34,300 nucleotides of DNA. Origin: Gemmatimonadaceae bacterium (GTDB lineage Bacteria > Gemmatimonadota > Gemmatimonadetes > Gemmatimonadales > Gemmatimonadaceae). The stretch lies in assembly GCA_024654005.1 (NCBI GenBank), contig JANLGX010000222.1:1-34300 (forward strand). Reading direction: 5' to 3'. The notes under the pieces are model-generated. The model was not told the DNA's origin. It saw only the letters and a list, made by a program, of their open reading frames with translations, and did not search any database. Of this stretch, positions 25,241 to 34,300 are shown one piece after another (the first letter of the stretch is position 1; each line of letters starts with the position of its first letter). A program made the position numbers and the translations under genes.

Positions 25241-25834
25241 TCACAGGACGTGCCGCACGTCCTCCGCGATCTCTTCCGGTCGCAATCCCGGGGGAAAGAC
25301 GAACCGGATTCGCCCCCGGGGATCGACCAGATAAACCCGGCTCGGGTGAGCCATCGCCGTGTGGCCTGACGACAGCGTCCCCTCCGCTGTAGCGGTCACG
25401 CCGAACGCCGTTGCGACCGAAGCGACCTGCTCGGGAGTGCCGGTCAACCCCACGAAAGCCGTGTCGAACTTGGCCAGGTACCGTTCCACCACCTCGGGCG
25501 TGTCGGTTTCCGGATCGATCGTGACGAACACGAAGTTCACGAACAGCGCCGCGCTGCCCAGTGCCGCCTTGACCCGCTGCCAATCGGCCAGCGTCGTGGG
25601 ACAGATGTCCGGACAGTTGGTGTAGCCGAAGAAGACGAGCGAGGCCCTTCCCCGCTCGGCGCCGATCGAGAAGCGCGAGCTGTCGTCGCGCACGAGCGGC
25701 TCGATGGGCGCGGTCACCATGGGGTTGAGCGGAATGCCGTAGAACTTGTACTCGTCGCGGCAGCCACTCAGGAGAAGCAGACACGAGGCGGCTCCAACGG
25801 CTCGGGCGAACTGGCGCAGCAGGCGTCGACTCAT
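25241..25834 (-). CDS. SCO1/SenC/PrrC-family copper-binding thioredoxin-fold lipoprotein
   Basis: 197 residues. Extracytoplasmic protein that delivers copper to the CuA site of cytochrome c oxidase or acts as a thiol reductase. Lipoprotein signal CLLLLSGC with lipidated Cys25; thioredoxin fold with the metal/redox pair C74-P-D-I-C78 in FFGYTNCPDICPTTL; the third copper ligand is probably H163 in HPSRVYLVDP. GGAGG lies six bases before the ATG at 25834. It is divergent from the metal-related set starting at 26038 (203-base gap). No oxidase genes are in the window, so the partner is elsewhere. Confidence 0.93.
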   Translation of the reverse strand: MSRRLLRQFARAVGAASCLLLLSGCRDEYKFYGIPLNPMVTAPIEPLVRDDSSRFSIGAERGRASLVFFGYTNCPDICPTTLADWQRVKAALGSAALFVNFVFVTIDPETDTPEVVERYLAKFDTAFVGLTGTPEQVASVATAFGVTATAEGTLSSGHTAMAHPSRVYLVDPRGRIRFVFPPGLRPEEIAEDVRHVL

Positions 25835-25928
25835 GTGTGTCCTCCGAGATCACACCTGGTAGATCGTGAAATCTAGGCCGTGGCGCGCGAGGGAACGCGG
25901 CTCTGGATCGGGAGTCGAACAAATTCCT

Positions 25929-25970
25929 CGCTGCCGGGGTTTAATTGGTGTGGGAGTTGCAGCGCCCCGG
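25929..25970 (+). other. Possible structured leader upstream of the metal-related genes
   Basis: Two short dyads cross each other: CGCTGC (25929-25934) with GCAGCG (25959-25964), and CCGGGG (25934-25939) with CCCCGG (25965-25970). They are exclusive or would form a pseudoknot. They lie about 70-110 bases before the ATG at 26038 in the divergent region. I cannot match them to a known riboswitch or to a Zur/Fur box. Confidence 0.2.
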
Positions 25971-26037
25971 TTGTTTCCCGGGCTTTGAATCCTGAACGAC
26001 CGCGTCCCACTGCTGCCGTTGGTATTTTTCCGCGGAC

Positions 26038-26379
26038 ATGAGCCTTATCGCACTCCGTCGCCGAACGCTCACCATCCTTGTCGCCGCCGTCCAGCTTGCG
26101 CTGCCGGTGGCGTTGAGCGTTGCGCACGCGACGGCGAGCAGCGGGCTCGGGGCACCGGCCCATGTCGAGGAGACATCCGGGAGCCAGTGCAGCACCGCCC
26201 ACGTCGACGAGTGCATCGTCTGCCGTCACCTGTTGACGAGCGCGACGAAGAGCCCGGCCCCGCCGTCGATCGCCGCCCGCTCGGCTGTCGCGCAGCCCGG
26301 AGCGGCCAGCACGCTCGCCGCCCGCTCGCTCTCCCCCCACGCATTCCAATCGCGCGCACCCCCTGACCTGAGCGCTTGA
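26038..26379 (+). CDS. Small secreted Cys/His-containing protein, DUF2946-like
   Basis: 113 residues. N-terminal signal-like segment (about 8-32, TLTILVAAVQLALPVALSVAHA), then a short region with CSTAHVDECIVCRHLL (about 60-75) holding three Cys and two His, and a low-complexity Ala/Ser/Pro tail. The pattern recalls small periplasmic DUF2946-type proteins found near copper or zinc genes; similarity is weak and by eye. Position as first gene before a porin and ZnuA/ZnuB-like genes supports metal binding or sensing outside the cytoplasm. No clear ribosome binding site; the ATG at 26038 gives the complete signal peptide. Confidence 0.62.
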   Translation: MSLIALRRRTLTILVAAVQLALPVALSVAHATASSGLGAPAHVEETSGSQCSTAHVDECIVCRHLLTSATKSPAPPSIAARSAVAQPGAASTLAARSLSPHAFQSRAPPDLSA

Positions 26380-26432
26380 CGTACGCCGGAGCACTTCGCT
26401 CCCGGCGAAAGCTCAGTTCAGGAGACCCATAA

Positions 26433-27680
26433 ATGCGCTTGTTGGCAACAACTACGAATCTCTCCGTCGCCGCGATGCTGTGCGCGGCTCAGCTCACTGC
26501 CCAGCAGACTCCCGACACCACTGCCACCACGCCGGATACCGTGCAGCAGCCGTCAGCGACCGCTCGCGCTCCGACGTACATGAACATCGGCCTCACCGCC
26601 CTGGTGGACGCCGGCTGGTCCACGGAGCGGGATGTCCCGTCGCTACAGCTCGGTGACCACGATCCGCGCGTCCGCGGGTTCACGATCCCCAACACCGAGC
26701 TGACGCTGGACGCTGCGGTCGACCCGTACTTCAAAGGCTTCAGCAATATCGTCTTCAAGCTCGACGAAGGTGGTGAAACCGGCGTCGAGCTGGAGGAGGC
26801 CTATTTGCTCACAACGTCACTGCCCGCGAATTTGCAGCTGAAGCTCGGCCAGTTTTTCACGGAGTTCGGCCGGCAGAATCCGCAGCATCCGCATTCCTGG
26901 GCCTTCGTCGATCAGCCGCTCGTGCTCAACCGGATGTTCGGACCGGAGGGACTTCGCAGCCAGGGCATGAGACTCTCGTGGCTCGCGCCGACGCCGTTCT
27001 ATACCGAGGCGATGCTCGGCGTCATGAACAGCGTCGGTGGAACGACTTTCAGCTTCCAGTCCGACGAATCCTCGGAGATTCACGGGGGCGTAGTACCCGA
27101 GCCGGCGGTAGAGTCGCTGGGGGACATGCTGCTCGTGCCGCGCATCGCCAGCTCGTTCGAGCTGACCGGGACCCAGACCGTGCTGCTCGGGGTATCGGCA
27201 GCGCTGGGGCCGAACAATAGCGGGCCGGCCGCCAGGACCAGGATCTTCGGCGTCGACGCGTACTACAAATGGAAGCCCTCCGCGGCGCAGCAGGGTTTTC
27301 CTTTCGTGTCGCTCCAGGTGGAAGGGCTCGCCCGCCGGTACGAAGCGGCCGAGCGGGAGGCGGCGGAAGACGCGTCGATCCTCTTGCCGAACGAGACACT
27401 GCGCGACCGCGGCTGGTACGGCCAGCTGTTGTACGGCATTCGGCCGAGGATCGTCGCCGGCCTTCGCGCCGATGTCGTATCGAGTGACGAGGCCTCGTTC
27501 GCCTCCGAGCTGCGCAGCGATCGATTCCGGCTTTCGCCCAACGTGACCTGGTATCCGACAGAGTTCTCGAAGATCCGCCTGCAGTACAACTACGATGACA
27601 GAAAGAGCGTGGGGACCGATCACTCGGTCTGGATGCAGTTCGAGTTCCTGCTCGGCGCCCATGCTTCTCACAAATTCTAG
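26433..27680 (+). CDS. Outer-membrane porin-like beta-barrel protein
   Basis: 415 residues. Signal peptide about 1-23, then a Thr/Pro/Gln-rich stretch and a long region of alternating hydrophobic strands ending in an aromatic residue (final HKF). Blocks such as LQLKLGQFFTEFGRQNPQHP and RLQYNYDD near the C-terminus are typical of OprO/OprP-like and related porins of this phylum. AGGAGA lies about eight bases before the ATG. It precedes the metal-binding protein gene by nine bases, so it probably lets metal ions or a metal complex cross the outer membrane; the substrate is inferred from context only. Confidence 0.8.
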   Translation: MRLLATTTNLSVAAMLCAAQLTAQQTPDTTATTPDTVQQPSATARAPTYMNIGLTALVDAGWSTERDVPSLQLGDHDPRVRGFTIPNTELTLDAAVDPYFKGFSNIVFKLDEGGETGVELEEAYLLTTSLPANLQLKLGQFFTEFGRQNPQHPHSWAFVDQPLVLNRMFGPEGLRSQGMRLSWLAPTPFYTEAMLGVMNSVGGTTFSFQSDESSEIHGGVVPEPAVESLGDMLLVPRIASSFELTGTQTVLLGVSAALGPNNSGPAARTRIFGVDAYYKWKPSAAQQGFPFVSLQVEGLARRYEAAEREAAEDASILLPNETLRDRGWYGQLLYGIRPRIVAGLRADVVSSDEASFASELRSDRFRLSPNVTWYPTEFSKIRLQYNYDDRKSVGTDHSVWMQFEFLLGAHASHKF

Positions 27681-27689
27681 AGGTCCATC

Positions 27690-28613
27690 ATGCACAAGCT
27701 CACTGCAATCAAGCTCGCGACAGTCGCGCTGATCGCGCTTGCCGGAACGGCGGCCTCGTCCGCCGCCAGGCTCAGGGTCGTCGCTACGACGCCCGATCTC
27801 GCGGCGCTCGCGCGGGAGATCGGCGGCAGCGCGGTCGAGGTGACCGCGCTGGCGAAGCCGACCGAAGATCCGCACTTCGTCGACGCCAAGCCAAGCCACA
27901 TCGTGACGATCAACCGTGCCGATGTCCTGATCGAAGGCGGCGCCGAGCTGGAGCTGGGATGGCTGCCGCCTCTGCTGGAGAGCGCGCGTAACAGCAAGGT
28001 CGCAACGGGCGCCCGCGGGAGGATCGTCGCTTCACAGGGCATAAGGATGCGCGAGATCCCGGTTTCGTTCGACCGGTCGCGCGGCGACGTTCACTCGCTG
28101 GGCAATCCGCATTTCCTGATCGATCCCGTGAACGCGAAGATCGTCGCCGGACGCATGGCCGCTCAATTCGCGCAGGTGGACCCTGCGTCAGCGGCGCTGT
28201 ACCGGGCGAACCTCGCGAGCTTCAACGCGCGAGTCGACGCGAAGCTGCGCCAGTGGGAAGGACAGCTCGCGCCATTCAGGGGCGCGAAGATCGTGACCTA
28301 TCACAAGGACTTCGTGTACTTCGCAAGTCGGTTCGGCCTGGAGGTCCTCGAGACGCTGGAGCCAAAGCCCGGCATCGCGCCGTCCCCCGCGCATCTCGCG
28401 AGAGTCATCGGCGCAATGAAGGCCGTCAACGCTCGCGTGATACTCGTGCAACCGTACCAGAATCGGAGAACCGCCGAGACGGTCGCGCGCCAGACCGGGG
28501 CGCGCGTACTGGACATCCCGCAGCAGCCGGGCGCGCGCAGGAACACCACGACGTACTTCGACATGATGGACTACATGGTCACCACGCTCGCGACGGCCCT
28601 GCGGGGAGGCTGA
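27690..28613 (+). CDS. znuA: Metal ABC transporter substrate-binding protein, ZnuA/TroA family
   Basis: 307 residues. Signal peptide about 1-25 (no lipobox Cys), cluster A-I periplasmic metal-binding fold: ATTPDLAALAREIGG near the N-terminus and likely ligands H62 (DPHFVDAKPS), H141 (NPHFLIDP), H205 (TYHKDFVYFA) and a C-terminal acidic residue near D291 (YFDMMDYM). The His-rich loop common in strict ZnuA proteins is absent, so Zn2+ or Mn2+ are both possible. The three-His set favours Zn2+. It is followed after two bases by the permease gene (GTG 28616). Confidence 0.88.
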   Translation: MHKLTAIKLATVALIALAGTAASSAARLRVVATTPDLAALAREIGGSAVEVTALAKPTEDPHFVDAKPSHIVTINRADVLIEGGAELELGWLPPLLESARNSKVATGARGRIVASQGIRMREIPVSFDRSRGDVHSLGNPHFLIDPVNAKIVAGRMAAQFAQVDPASAALYRANLASFNARVDAKLRQWEGQLAPFRGAKIVTYHKDFVYFASRFGLEVLETLEPKPGIAPSPAHLARVIGAMKAVNARVILVQPYQNRRTAETVARQTGARVLDIPQQPGARRNTTTYFDMMDYMVTTLATALRGG

Positions 28614-28615
28614 CC

Positions 28616-29452
28616 GTGAACGCCCAAATCGCGTGGGAAGTCATGAAGTGGCCGCTGGCGGCATGCCTCCTGCTGCCCCCGTTGCTCGCATATCTCGGAC
28701 TGCACGTGGTCAAGCGGGAGGTCATTTTCGTCGATCTCGCGCTCGCGCAGGTTGCCACGCTGGGCACCTGCGTGGCGCTGCTCATGGGCTATCACTTCGA
28801 CGACCGCGTCACCTTCTGGATTTCGCTCGGCGTGACGTTCGTGGGCGCGGCCTTCTTCAGCTGGTCACGTAGTATCCGCAAGAGTGATGTTCCGCAGGAG
28901 GCGATCATAGGCATCACTTTCGTCGTCGCCGCCGCGGGCGTGATTCTCCTCCTCAGTCGCGTGGCCGGAGGAAAGGAGGAGCTCGAGCATCTGTTGACCG
29001 GCGACATCCTGAACGTCACGAAGGGCGAAGTGGGGCAGCGGGCAGTCCTCTTCGCCGCGCTGGGCGCTTTCTACGGAGCGTTCCATCGCAAGTTCGCGCT
29101 CATCTCATCCGATCCGGCGCGGGCCTTCACGCAGGGCATGCGCGTCCGGCTGTGGGATTTCCTGTTTTATTCCGCGTTCGCGATAGTCGTCGTGAGCTTC
29201 GTGCGGGTCGCCGGCGTGCTGCTGACGTTCGCGTACCTGATCGTGCCCGCGGTGTGCGGCGTGATGCTCGCGCGGCGATGGATCCATCAGCTCGTGGTCG
29301 GATGGGCCACAGCCGCTGTCGCGAGTCTGCTCGGGCTCTGGGCGTCGTACCAGATGGATCTGCCGACGGGGGCGGCGATCGTGGGCACCTGCGGCTTACT
29401 GCTGGTCGTCGTCGCGGTCGCCGCGACGCTGCGGCCGCGAGCGCCTGCGTGA
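28616..29452 (+). CDS. znuB: Metal ABC transporter permease, ZnuB/TroC family
   Basis: 278 residues from GTG 28616, with GGAGG six bases upstream inside the end of the previous gene. Eight or so hydrophobic helices; conserved family blocks EVIFVDLALAQVATLG near residue 36-51 (the cluster A-I permease motif) and LLTFAYLIVPAVCGVMLARR near 200-220. It would form the membrane channel for the metal delivered by the preceding binding protein. Oddly, no ATP-binding subunit gene is found on either side: the next gene is a malic enzyme. The ATPase must be encoded elsewhere or be shared. Confidence 0.9.
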   Translation: MNAQIAWEVMKWPLAACLLLPPLLAYLGLHVVKREVIFVDLALAQVATLGTCVALLMGYHFDDRVTFWISLGVTFVGAAFFSWSRSIRKSDVPQEAIIGITFVVAAAGVILLLSRVAGGKEELEHLLTGDILNVTKGEVGQRAVLFAALGAFYGAFHRKFALISSDPARAFTQGMRVRLWDFLFYSAFAIVVVSFVRVAGVLLTFAYLIVPAVCGVMLARRWIHQLVVGWATAAVASLLGLWASYQMDLPTGAAIVGTCGLLLVVVAVAATLRPRAPA

Positions 29453-29551
29453 GCTGACGCCGGCATCCGTTCTGCCCCGCTCGACACGCCCGGGACCGGG
29501 ACCTGCTGCCGCTCCGTTCCACGCGGGGCGCGCGCCCGATAGATTCGCAGG

Positions 29552-31849
29552 ATGAAGCGCAAAGACGCTCTCGACTACCACTCCTCCGGACGGCCCGGCA
29601 AGATCGCCGTCGTCCCCACCAAGGCCCTCAACAATCAGCGCGACCTCGCGCTCGCATACACGCCCGGCGTGGCCGAGCCGTGCCTCGATATCGCAAAGAA
29701 TCCCGAGGACGTTTACAAGTACACGGCCAAGGGAAACCTCGTAGCCGTCGTGAGCAACGGAACGGCGGTGCTCGGCCTCGGCAACATCGGCGCGGCGGCG
29801 AGCAAACCGGTGATGGAAGGAAAGGGGAATCTGTTCAAGCAGTTCGCGGATCTCGACGTGTTCGACCTCGAGATCGGCTCGGAAGATCCCGACGACGTGA
29901 TCCGGTTCTGCCAGCTGCTCGAGCCCACGGTGGGCGGGATCAACCTCGAGGACATCCGCGCGCCGGACTGCTTTCACATCGAGGAGACGCTCCGCAAGAC
30001 GCTCAAGATCCCCGTCTTCCACGACGATCAGCACGGCACCGCGATCATCACCGGCGCGGCGCTGCTCAACGCGCTGGAGATCGCCGACAAGCGGATCGAA
30101 TCAGTGCGGGTCGTGTTCTCCGGCGCCGGCTCGGCGGCGATCGCGACGGCGGAGCACTACGTGCGGCTCGGCGTCCAGCGCGAGAACATCCTGCTGTGCG
30201 ACAGCCACGGGGTGGTGCACGACGGGCGCACGGACCTCGATCCGTACAAGTCGCGATTCGCGGTCAAGACCAAGTTGCGGAACATCACGGAGGCGCTGCA
30301 GGGAGCCGACGTCTTCGTCGGGCTCTCGATCGGCGGCGCCGTGACGGGCGACATGATCGCGGGCATGGCGGAGCGTCCCATCATCTTCGCGCTGGCCAAC
30401 CCGGTGCCGGAGATCCTGCCGGACGAAGTCGCCGCTGTCCGGTCCGACGCCATCGTGGCGACCGGGCGGAGCGATTACCCGAACCAGGTCAACAATGTCC
30501 TCGGCTTCCCGTCCATCTTCCGCGGGGCGCTCGACTCGCGCGCGACGGAAGTGAACGAAGCGATGAAGATGGCCGCGACGCGTGCGCTCGCCGCGCTCGC
30601 CAGGGAGAATGTGCCGGAGAGCGTGTCTCGGCTGTATGGGCTCCGCTCGGTCAAGTTCGGCCGCGAATACCTGATCCCCTTCCCCTTCGATCCCCGCGTG
30701 CTGCTGTGGGTCGCGCCGGCGGTCGCGTGGGCCGCGGTCGCGAGCGGAGTCGCCAAGGAATTCATCGACCTCGACGACTACCGCCACCAGCTCGAGGCGA
30801 GGCTCGGCCGCGCGCACGGGCTGATGCGCGGCATCATGATGCGCGCGATCCAGGACCCGAAGCGGATCGTATTCCCCGAGGGAGAGGAGCCGAAGATCAT
30901 TCGCGCGGCCCGGCTCCTCGCGGACGAAGGGATCGCCTATCCGATCCTGCTCGGCAACCGCGAGGCGATCGAGGCGTCCGCGGCGGCGAGCGCCACCTCG
31001 CTCACCGAGATCGTCATCGAGGATCCGGCCACGTCGCCGCGACGCGAGCAGTACGCGCATTACCTGTGGCAGCGGCGGCAGCGCAAGGGACTGAGCCACG
31101 CCGAGTCGCTGCAGCGGCTGTTCAACGGCAATTATTTCGGGTCGGTGATGGTCGCGCTGGGCGACGCGGACGCGCTGGTCTCGGGCGTCAACATGCACTA
31201 CCCCGAGACGATCCGTCCCGCGCTCGAGGTGATCGGTGCGCACCCCAAGGCCGGCGTCGTCAGCGGGCTGTACATGCTTGTCTTCGACAAACACGTTATT
31301 TTCTGCGGGGACACCACGGTCAACATCGACCCGTCGGCCGAGCAGCTCGCGGAGATCGCGTTTTCGGCGGGCAGGATCGTGCAGACGTTCGGAATCACGC
31401 CGCGAATAGCGCTGCTGTCGTTCTCGAACTTCGGATCCGTTCGCCACCCGGAAGCGGAGAAGATGGCCAGGGCCGTGGCGCTGCTGCGCGAGCGCGACCC
31501 CTCGCTGATGGTGGACGGCGAGATGCAGGCGGACACCGCGCTGGACGAGGCGACTCTCGCGAGCTCGTATCCGTTCAGCACGTTGAAGGAACGCGCGAAC
31601 GTTCTGATATTCCCGAACCTCAGCGCGGGCAACATCGCGTACAAGCTGCTCAATCACCTTGGTGGCGCCACGGCGATCGGCCCGATCCTGGTCGGGATGA
31701 ATCGTCCGGTGCACGTGCTGGAGCAGGGCGCGGACGTGCAGGAGATCATCAACATGTCGGCCGTGGCCGTGATCGACGCGCAGGAGCGCACCGGCCCGGA
31801 CAGATCGAGTCGAACCGATACCGAAGAGGCGGCGGGCGCGCTGGCCTGA
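29552..31849 (+). CDS. maeB: NADP-type malic enzyme fused to phosphotransacetylase-like domain
   Basis: 765 residues, the usual MaeB length. Decarboxylates malate to pyruvate with reduction of NAD(P)+. Malic domain at about 1-165 ([36 protein letters not shown]), NAD(P)-binding domain at about 165-390 ([36 protein letters not shown]), then a phosphotransacetylase-like domain at about 425-750 ([41 protein letters not shown]). In known MaeB proteins the latter domain is not an active transacetylase but senses acetyl-CoA. ATG at 29552, 99 bases after the permease; pckA follows after 19 bases, which links malate, pyruvate and PEP. Confidence 0.96.
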   Translation: MKRKDALDYHSSGRPGKIAVVPTKALNNQRDLALAYTPGVAEPCLDIAKNPEDVYKYTAKGNLVAVVSNGTAVLGLGNIGAAASKPVMEGKGNLFKQFADLDVFDLEIGSEDPDDVIRFCQLLEPTVGGINLEDIRAPDCFHIEETLRKTLKIPVFHDDQHGTAIITGAALLNALEIADKRIESVRVVFSGAGSAAIATAEHYVRLGVQRENILLCDSHGVVHDGRTDLDPYKSRFAVKTKLRNITEALQGADVFVGLSIGGAVTGDMIAGMAERPIIFALANPVPEILPDEVAAVRSDAIVATGRSDYPNQVNNVLGFPSIFRGALDSRATEVNEAMKMAATRALAALARENVPESVSRLYGLRSVKFGREYLIPFPFDPRVLLWVAPAVAWAAVASGVAKEFIDLDDYRHQLEARLGRAHGLMRGIMMRAIQDPKRIVFPEGEEPKIIRAARLLADEGIAYPILLGNREAIEASAAASATSLTEIVIEDPATSPRREQYAHYLWQRRQRKGLSHAESLQRLFNGNYFGSVMVALGDADALVSGVNMHYPETIRPALEVIGAHPKAGVVSGLYMLVFDKHVIFCGDTTVNIDPSAEQLAEIAFSAGRIVQTFGITPRIALLSFSNFGSVRHPEAEKMARAVALLRERDPSLMVDGEMQADTALDEATLASSYPFSTLKERANVLIFPNLSAGNIAYKLLNHLGGATAIGPILVGMNRPVHVLEQGADVQEIINMSAVAVIDAQERTGPDRSSRTDTEEAAGALA

Positions 31850-31868
31850 CGCTGGAGAGCTAGAGAGA

Positions 31869-33536
<1,668 letters not shown>

Positions 33537-33699
33537 CTTTCGCGCGCGGGGGGGGTTAGCCGCCGCCAAGTCACCGCCGACAACTTCTAACGAGCTTCGT
33601 AGTGAGATCGAACCCCTTTCTGAGCAAGCGACTGCGCAATTGGATGCTTCGAGGCCTCCGCGGCTCTAGCATCGGCATCGAAGACGTCTCACTGACCCA

Positions 33700-33720
33700 C
33701 CCTCGACTGGAAGTCGAGGG
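33700..33720. repeat. REP-like palindrome 1
   Basis: Nine-base stem CCCTCGACT / AGTCGAGGG around GGA. It shares the core CGACTKGAAGTCG with palindrome 2, about 50 bases further on. Confidence 0.65.
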
Positions 33721-33746
33721 GTTCCCCTGACGAGGACGAAATAATT

Positions 33747-33765
33747 CGCCGACTTGAAGTCGGCG
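33747..33765. repeat. REP-like palindrome 2
   Basis: CGCCGACTT, a single central G, then AAGTCGGCG: perfect 9-base arms, of which about seven pairs could form a hairpin with a TTGAA loop. Core shared with palindrome 1. Confidence 0.7.
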
Positions 33766-33877
33766 GTACGAAGTTCAGACATCTTGTGCAGCCCTCTAAC
33801 TGCAACTGCCGGCTCATGGTCGCTACGCTCCCATCTCGCCAATCTTTTCTTCACCTAAAGGCGAGGGGTTTCAACCA

Positions 33878-33890
33878 TCCCCGATGGGGA
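33878..33890. repeat. Small G/C hairpin
   Basis: TCCCC, GAT, GGGGA: five-base stem with a three-base loop, at the right end of the gene-poor stretch. It overlaps the ATG of the short frame at 33884. Confidence 0.4.
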
Positions 33891-33970
33891 CACTAATTGG
33901 TGAGGGTCCGTTCACACTCGACGACATCACTCGCTTTCTGCGTCGCAAGCGCATTATCCGGCCGGCGTGA
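33884..33970 (+). CDS. Short open frame of 28 codons, doubtful
   Basis: ATG at 33884 to TGA at 33968-33970, encoding a small basic peptide with GEGPFTLDDITRFLRRKRII. It is in the same frame as the HyfB-like gene that starts 18 bases after its stop. No ribosome binding site is evident, and the ATG sits in a hairpin. It could be a leader peptide, a decayed gene end or chance. I do not recognise it. Confidence 0.2.
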   Translation: MGTLIGEGPFTLDDITRFLRRKRIIRPA

Positions 33971-33988
33971 GCCATTGGGAGCGCTCGA

Positions 33989-34300
33989 GTGGCCGGGTAC
34001 CACTCCTACGACCGCACCTACCGCCGCAACTCCGGCCTTCGCATCTTTACCGCCCAGCCGGAGGTTGACTCGGACCTGATTCTGATTGCCGCGTGTTACG
34101 GAGCAGGGACGCTTGCATCGCTGCTGGCCTGGCGGTCCGGGCGCCTCGCGATCGTCGTGGGCCACGGCGCGGCGCTGGCGGGTTCGGTCGTCGGCTTGCA
34201 CCTCGCGCTTGCCGTTCTCCTTGGCGACGCGGGCACGGCGCTGCACCAGCCGCTTCCTCCCCTCTTTCCGTTCGCCCGAATGTCCCTCCGGGTGGATGGG
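33989..34300 (+). CDS. HyfB/NuoL-like proton-translocating membrane subunit (5' part)
   Basis: 104 codons that run off the right edge. GTG 33989 has GGGAG seven bases upstream, and an in-frame TGA at 33968 limits the start. After a polar leader of about 30 residues come two hydrophobic helices (DLILIAACYGAGTLASLLAW and AIVVGHGAALAGSVVGLHLA) and the segment PLFPFARMSLRVDG, which matches the place in HyfB/HycC-type and related antiporter-like subunits just before the conserved LSAFF. Likely the first gene of a hydrogenase-4-like or related membrane complex beyond the window. The leader is longer than usual, so the true start may be further downstream at an unusual codon. Confidence 0.6.
   Translation, partial: MAGYHSYDRTYRRNSGLRIFTAQPEVDSDLILIAACYGAGTLASLLAWRSGRLAIVVGHGAALAGSVVGLHLALAVLLGDAGTALHQPLPPLFPFARMSLRVDG

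Larger units (their letters stand above)
33537..33883. other. Gene-poor stretch with REP-like hairpins
   Basis: About 350 bases after pckA without a credible gene. It contains two palindromes with a shared core (33700-33720 and 33747-33765), a weaker stem CTCGCC (33835-33840) with GGCGAG (33860-33865), and a GGGG hairpin at the right end. The composition is lower in GC than the surroundings. It may be a remnant or non-autonomous copy of a RAYT/IS200-type element; no transposase reading frame is visible. Confidence 0.4.

Noticed and set aside
33666-33854. 62-codon minus-strand frame in the gene-poor region
   Set aside because: Its translation is derived from the two palindromes; a spurious frame over REP-like DNA.

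Overview
The window looks like a chromosome segment of a high-GC Gram-negative bacterium, most likely a member of the Gemmatimonadota. The main grounds are the Ser/Thr kinase-TPR gene architecture, frequent GTG starts, tightly packed genes and an envelope set (SurA-like foldases, heptosyltransferase-type GT9, porin) that implies an outer membrane. The assignment is by style of proteins, not by a marker gene.

Layout. Positions 1-5464, minus strand: two tandem paralogous membrane/coiled-coil proteins (the second cut by the window edge), a DinB-fold protein, a 70-residue membrane protein, a Ser/Thr kinase with TPRs, and a cation diffusion facilitator. A CorC/CNNM membrane protein is read divergently from 5524 and overlaps pdxA tail to tail. 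Positions 6743-13885, minus: mfd, a PpiC-type lipoprotein, a SurA-like foldase and pdxA, closely spaced. Positions 13927-14471: a small four-helix-bundle (S23-type) gene enclosed by 51-bp imperfect inverted repeats built of short tandem units; this looks like an inserted cassette. Positions 14533-25103, plus: a long run of eleven genes that mostly touch or overlap: lepA, GT9 glycosyltransferase, ROK kinase, PfkB-type kinase, a STAS/GHKL-ATPase protein, a STAS-like/winged-helix protein, an unknown 110-residue protein, a Cys/Met-metabolism PLP enzyme, ftsE, ftsX and an EnvC-like degenerate LytM protein. Positions 25241-29452: a SCO1 lipoprotein (minus) facing away from a metal-related set (small secreted Cys/His protein, porin, ZnuA-like binding protein, ZnuB-like permease) that has no ABC ATPase. 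Positions 29552-33536: malic enzyme-phosphotransacetylase and ATP-type PEP carboxykinase, a C4/C3 branch-point pair. Positions 33537-33988: gene-poor stretch with REP-like hairpins. The 5' end of a HyfB-like proton-translocating membrane subunit runs off the right edge.

Most notable observation. The window carries five sites of short tandem repeats with a 7-base (or 7+8-base) period, each with its own unit sequence: the arms around the S23 gene, inside the GT9 coding sequence, at the start of the ROK gene, encoding the signal-peptide core of the EnvC-like protein, and a 33-bp inverted pair between convergent genes. They resemble the heptanucleotide STRR repeats known from cyanobacteria. Their coexistence with an S23-type gene flanked by similar repeats is the best candidate here for an undescribed mobile or repeat-generating system; the link between the two is inference.
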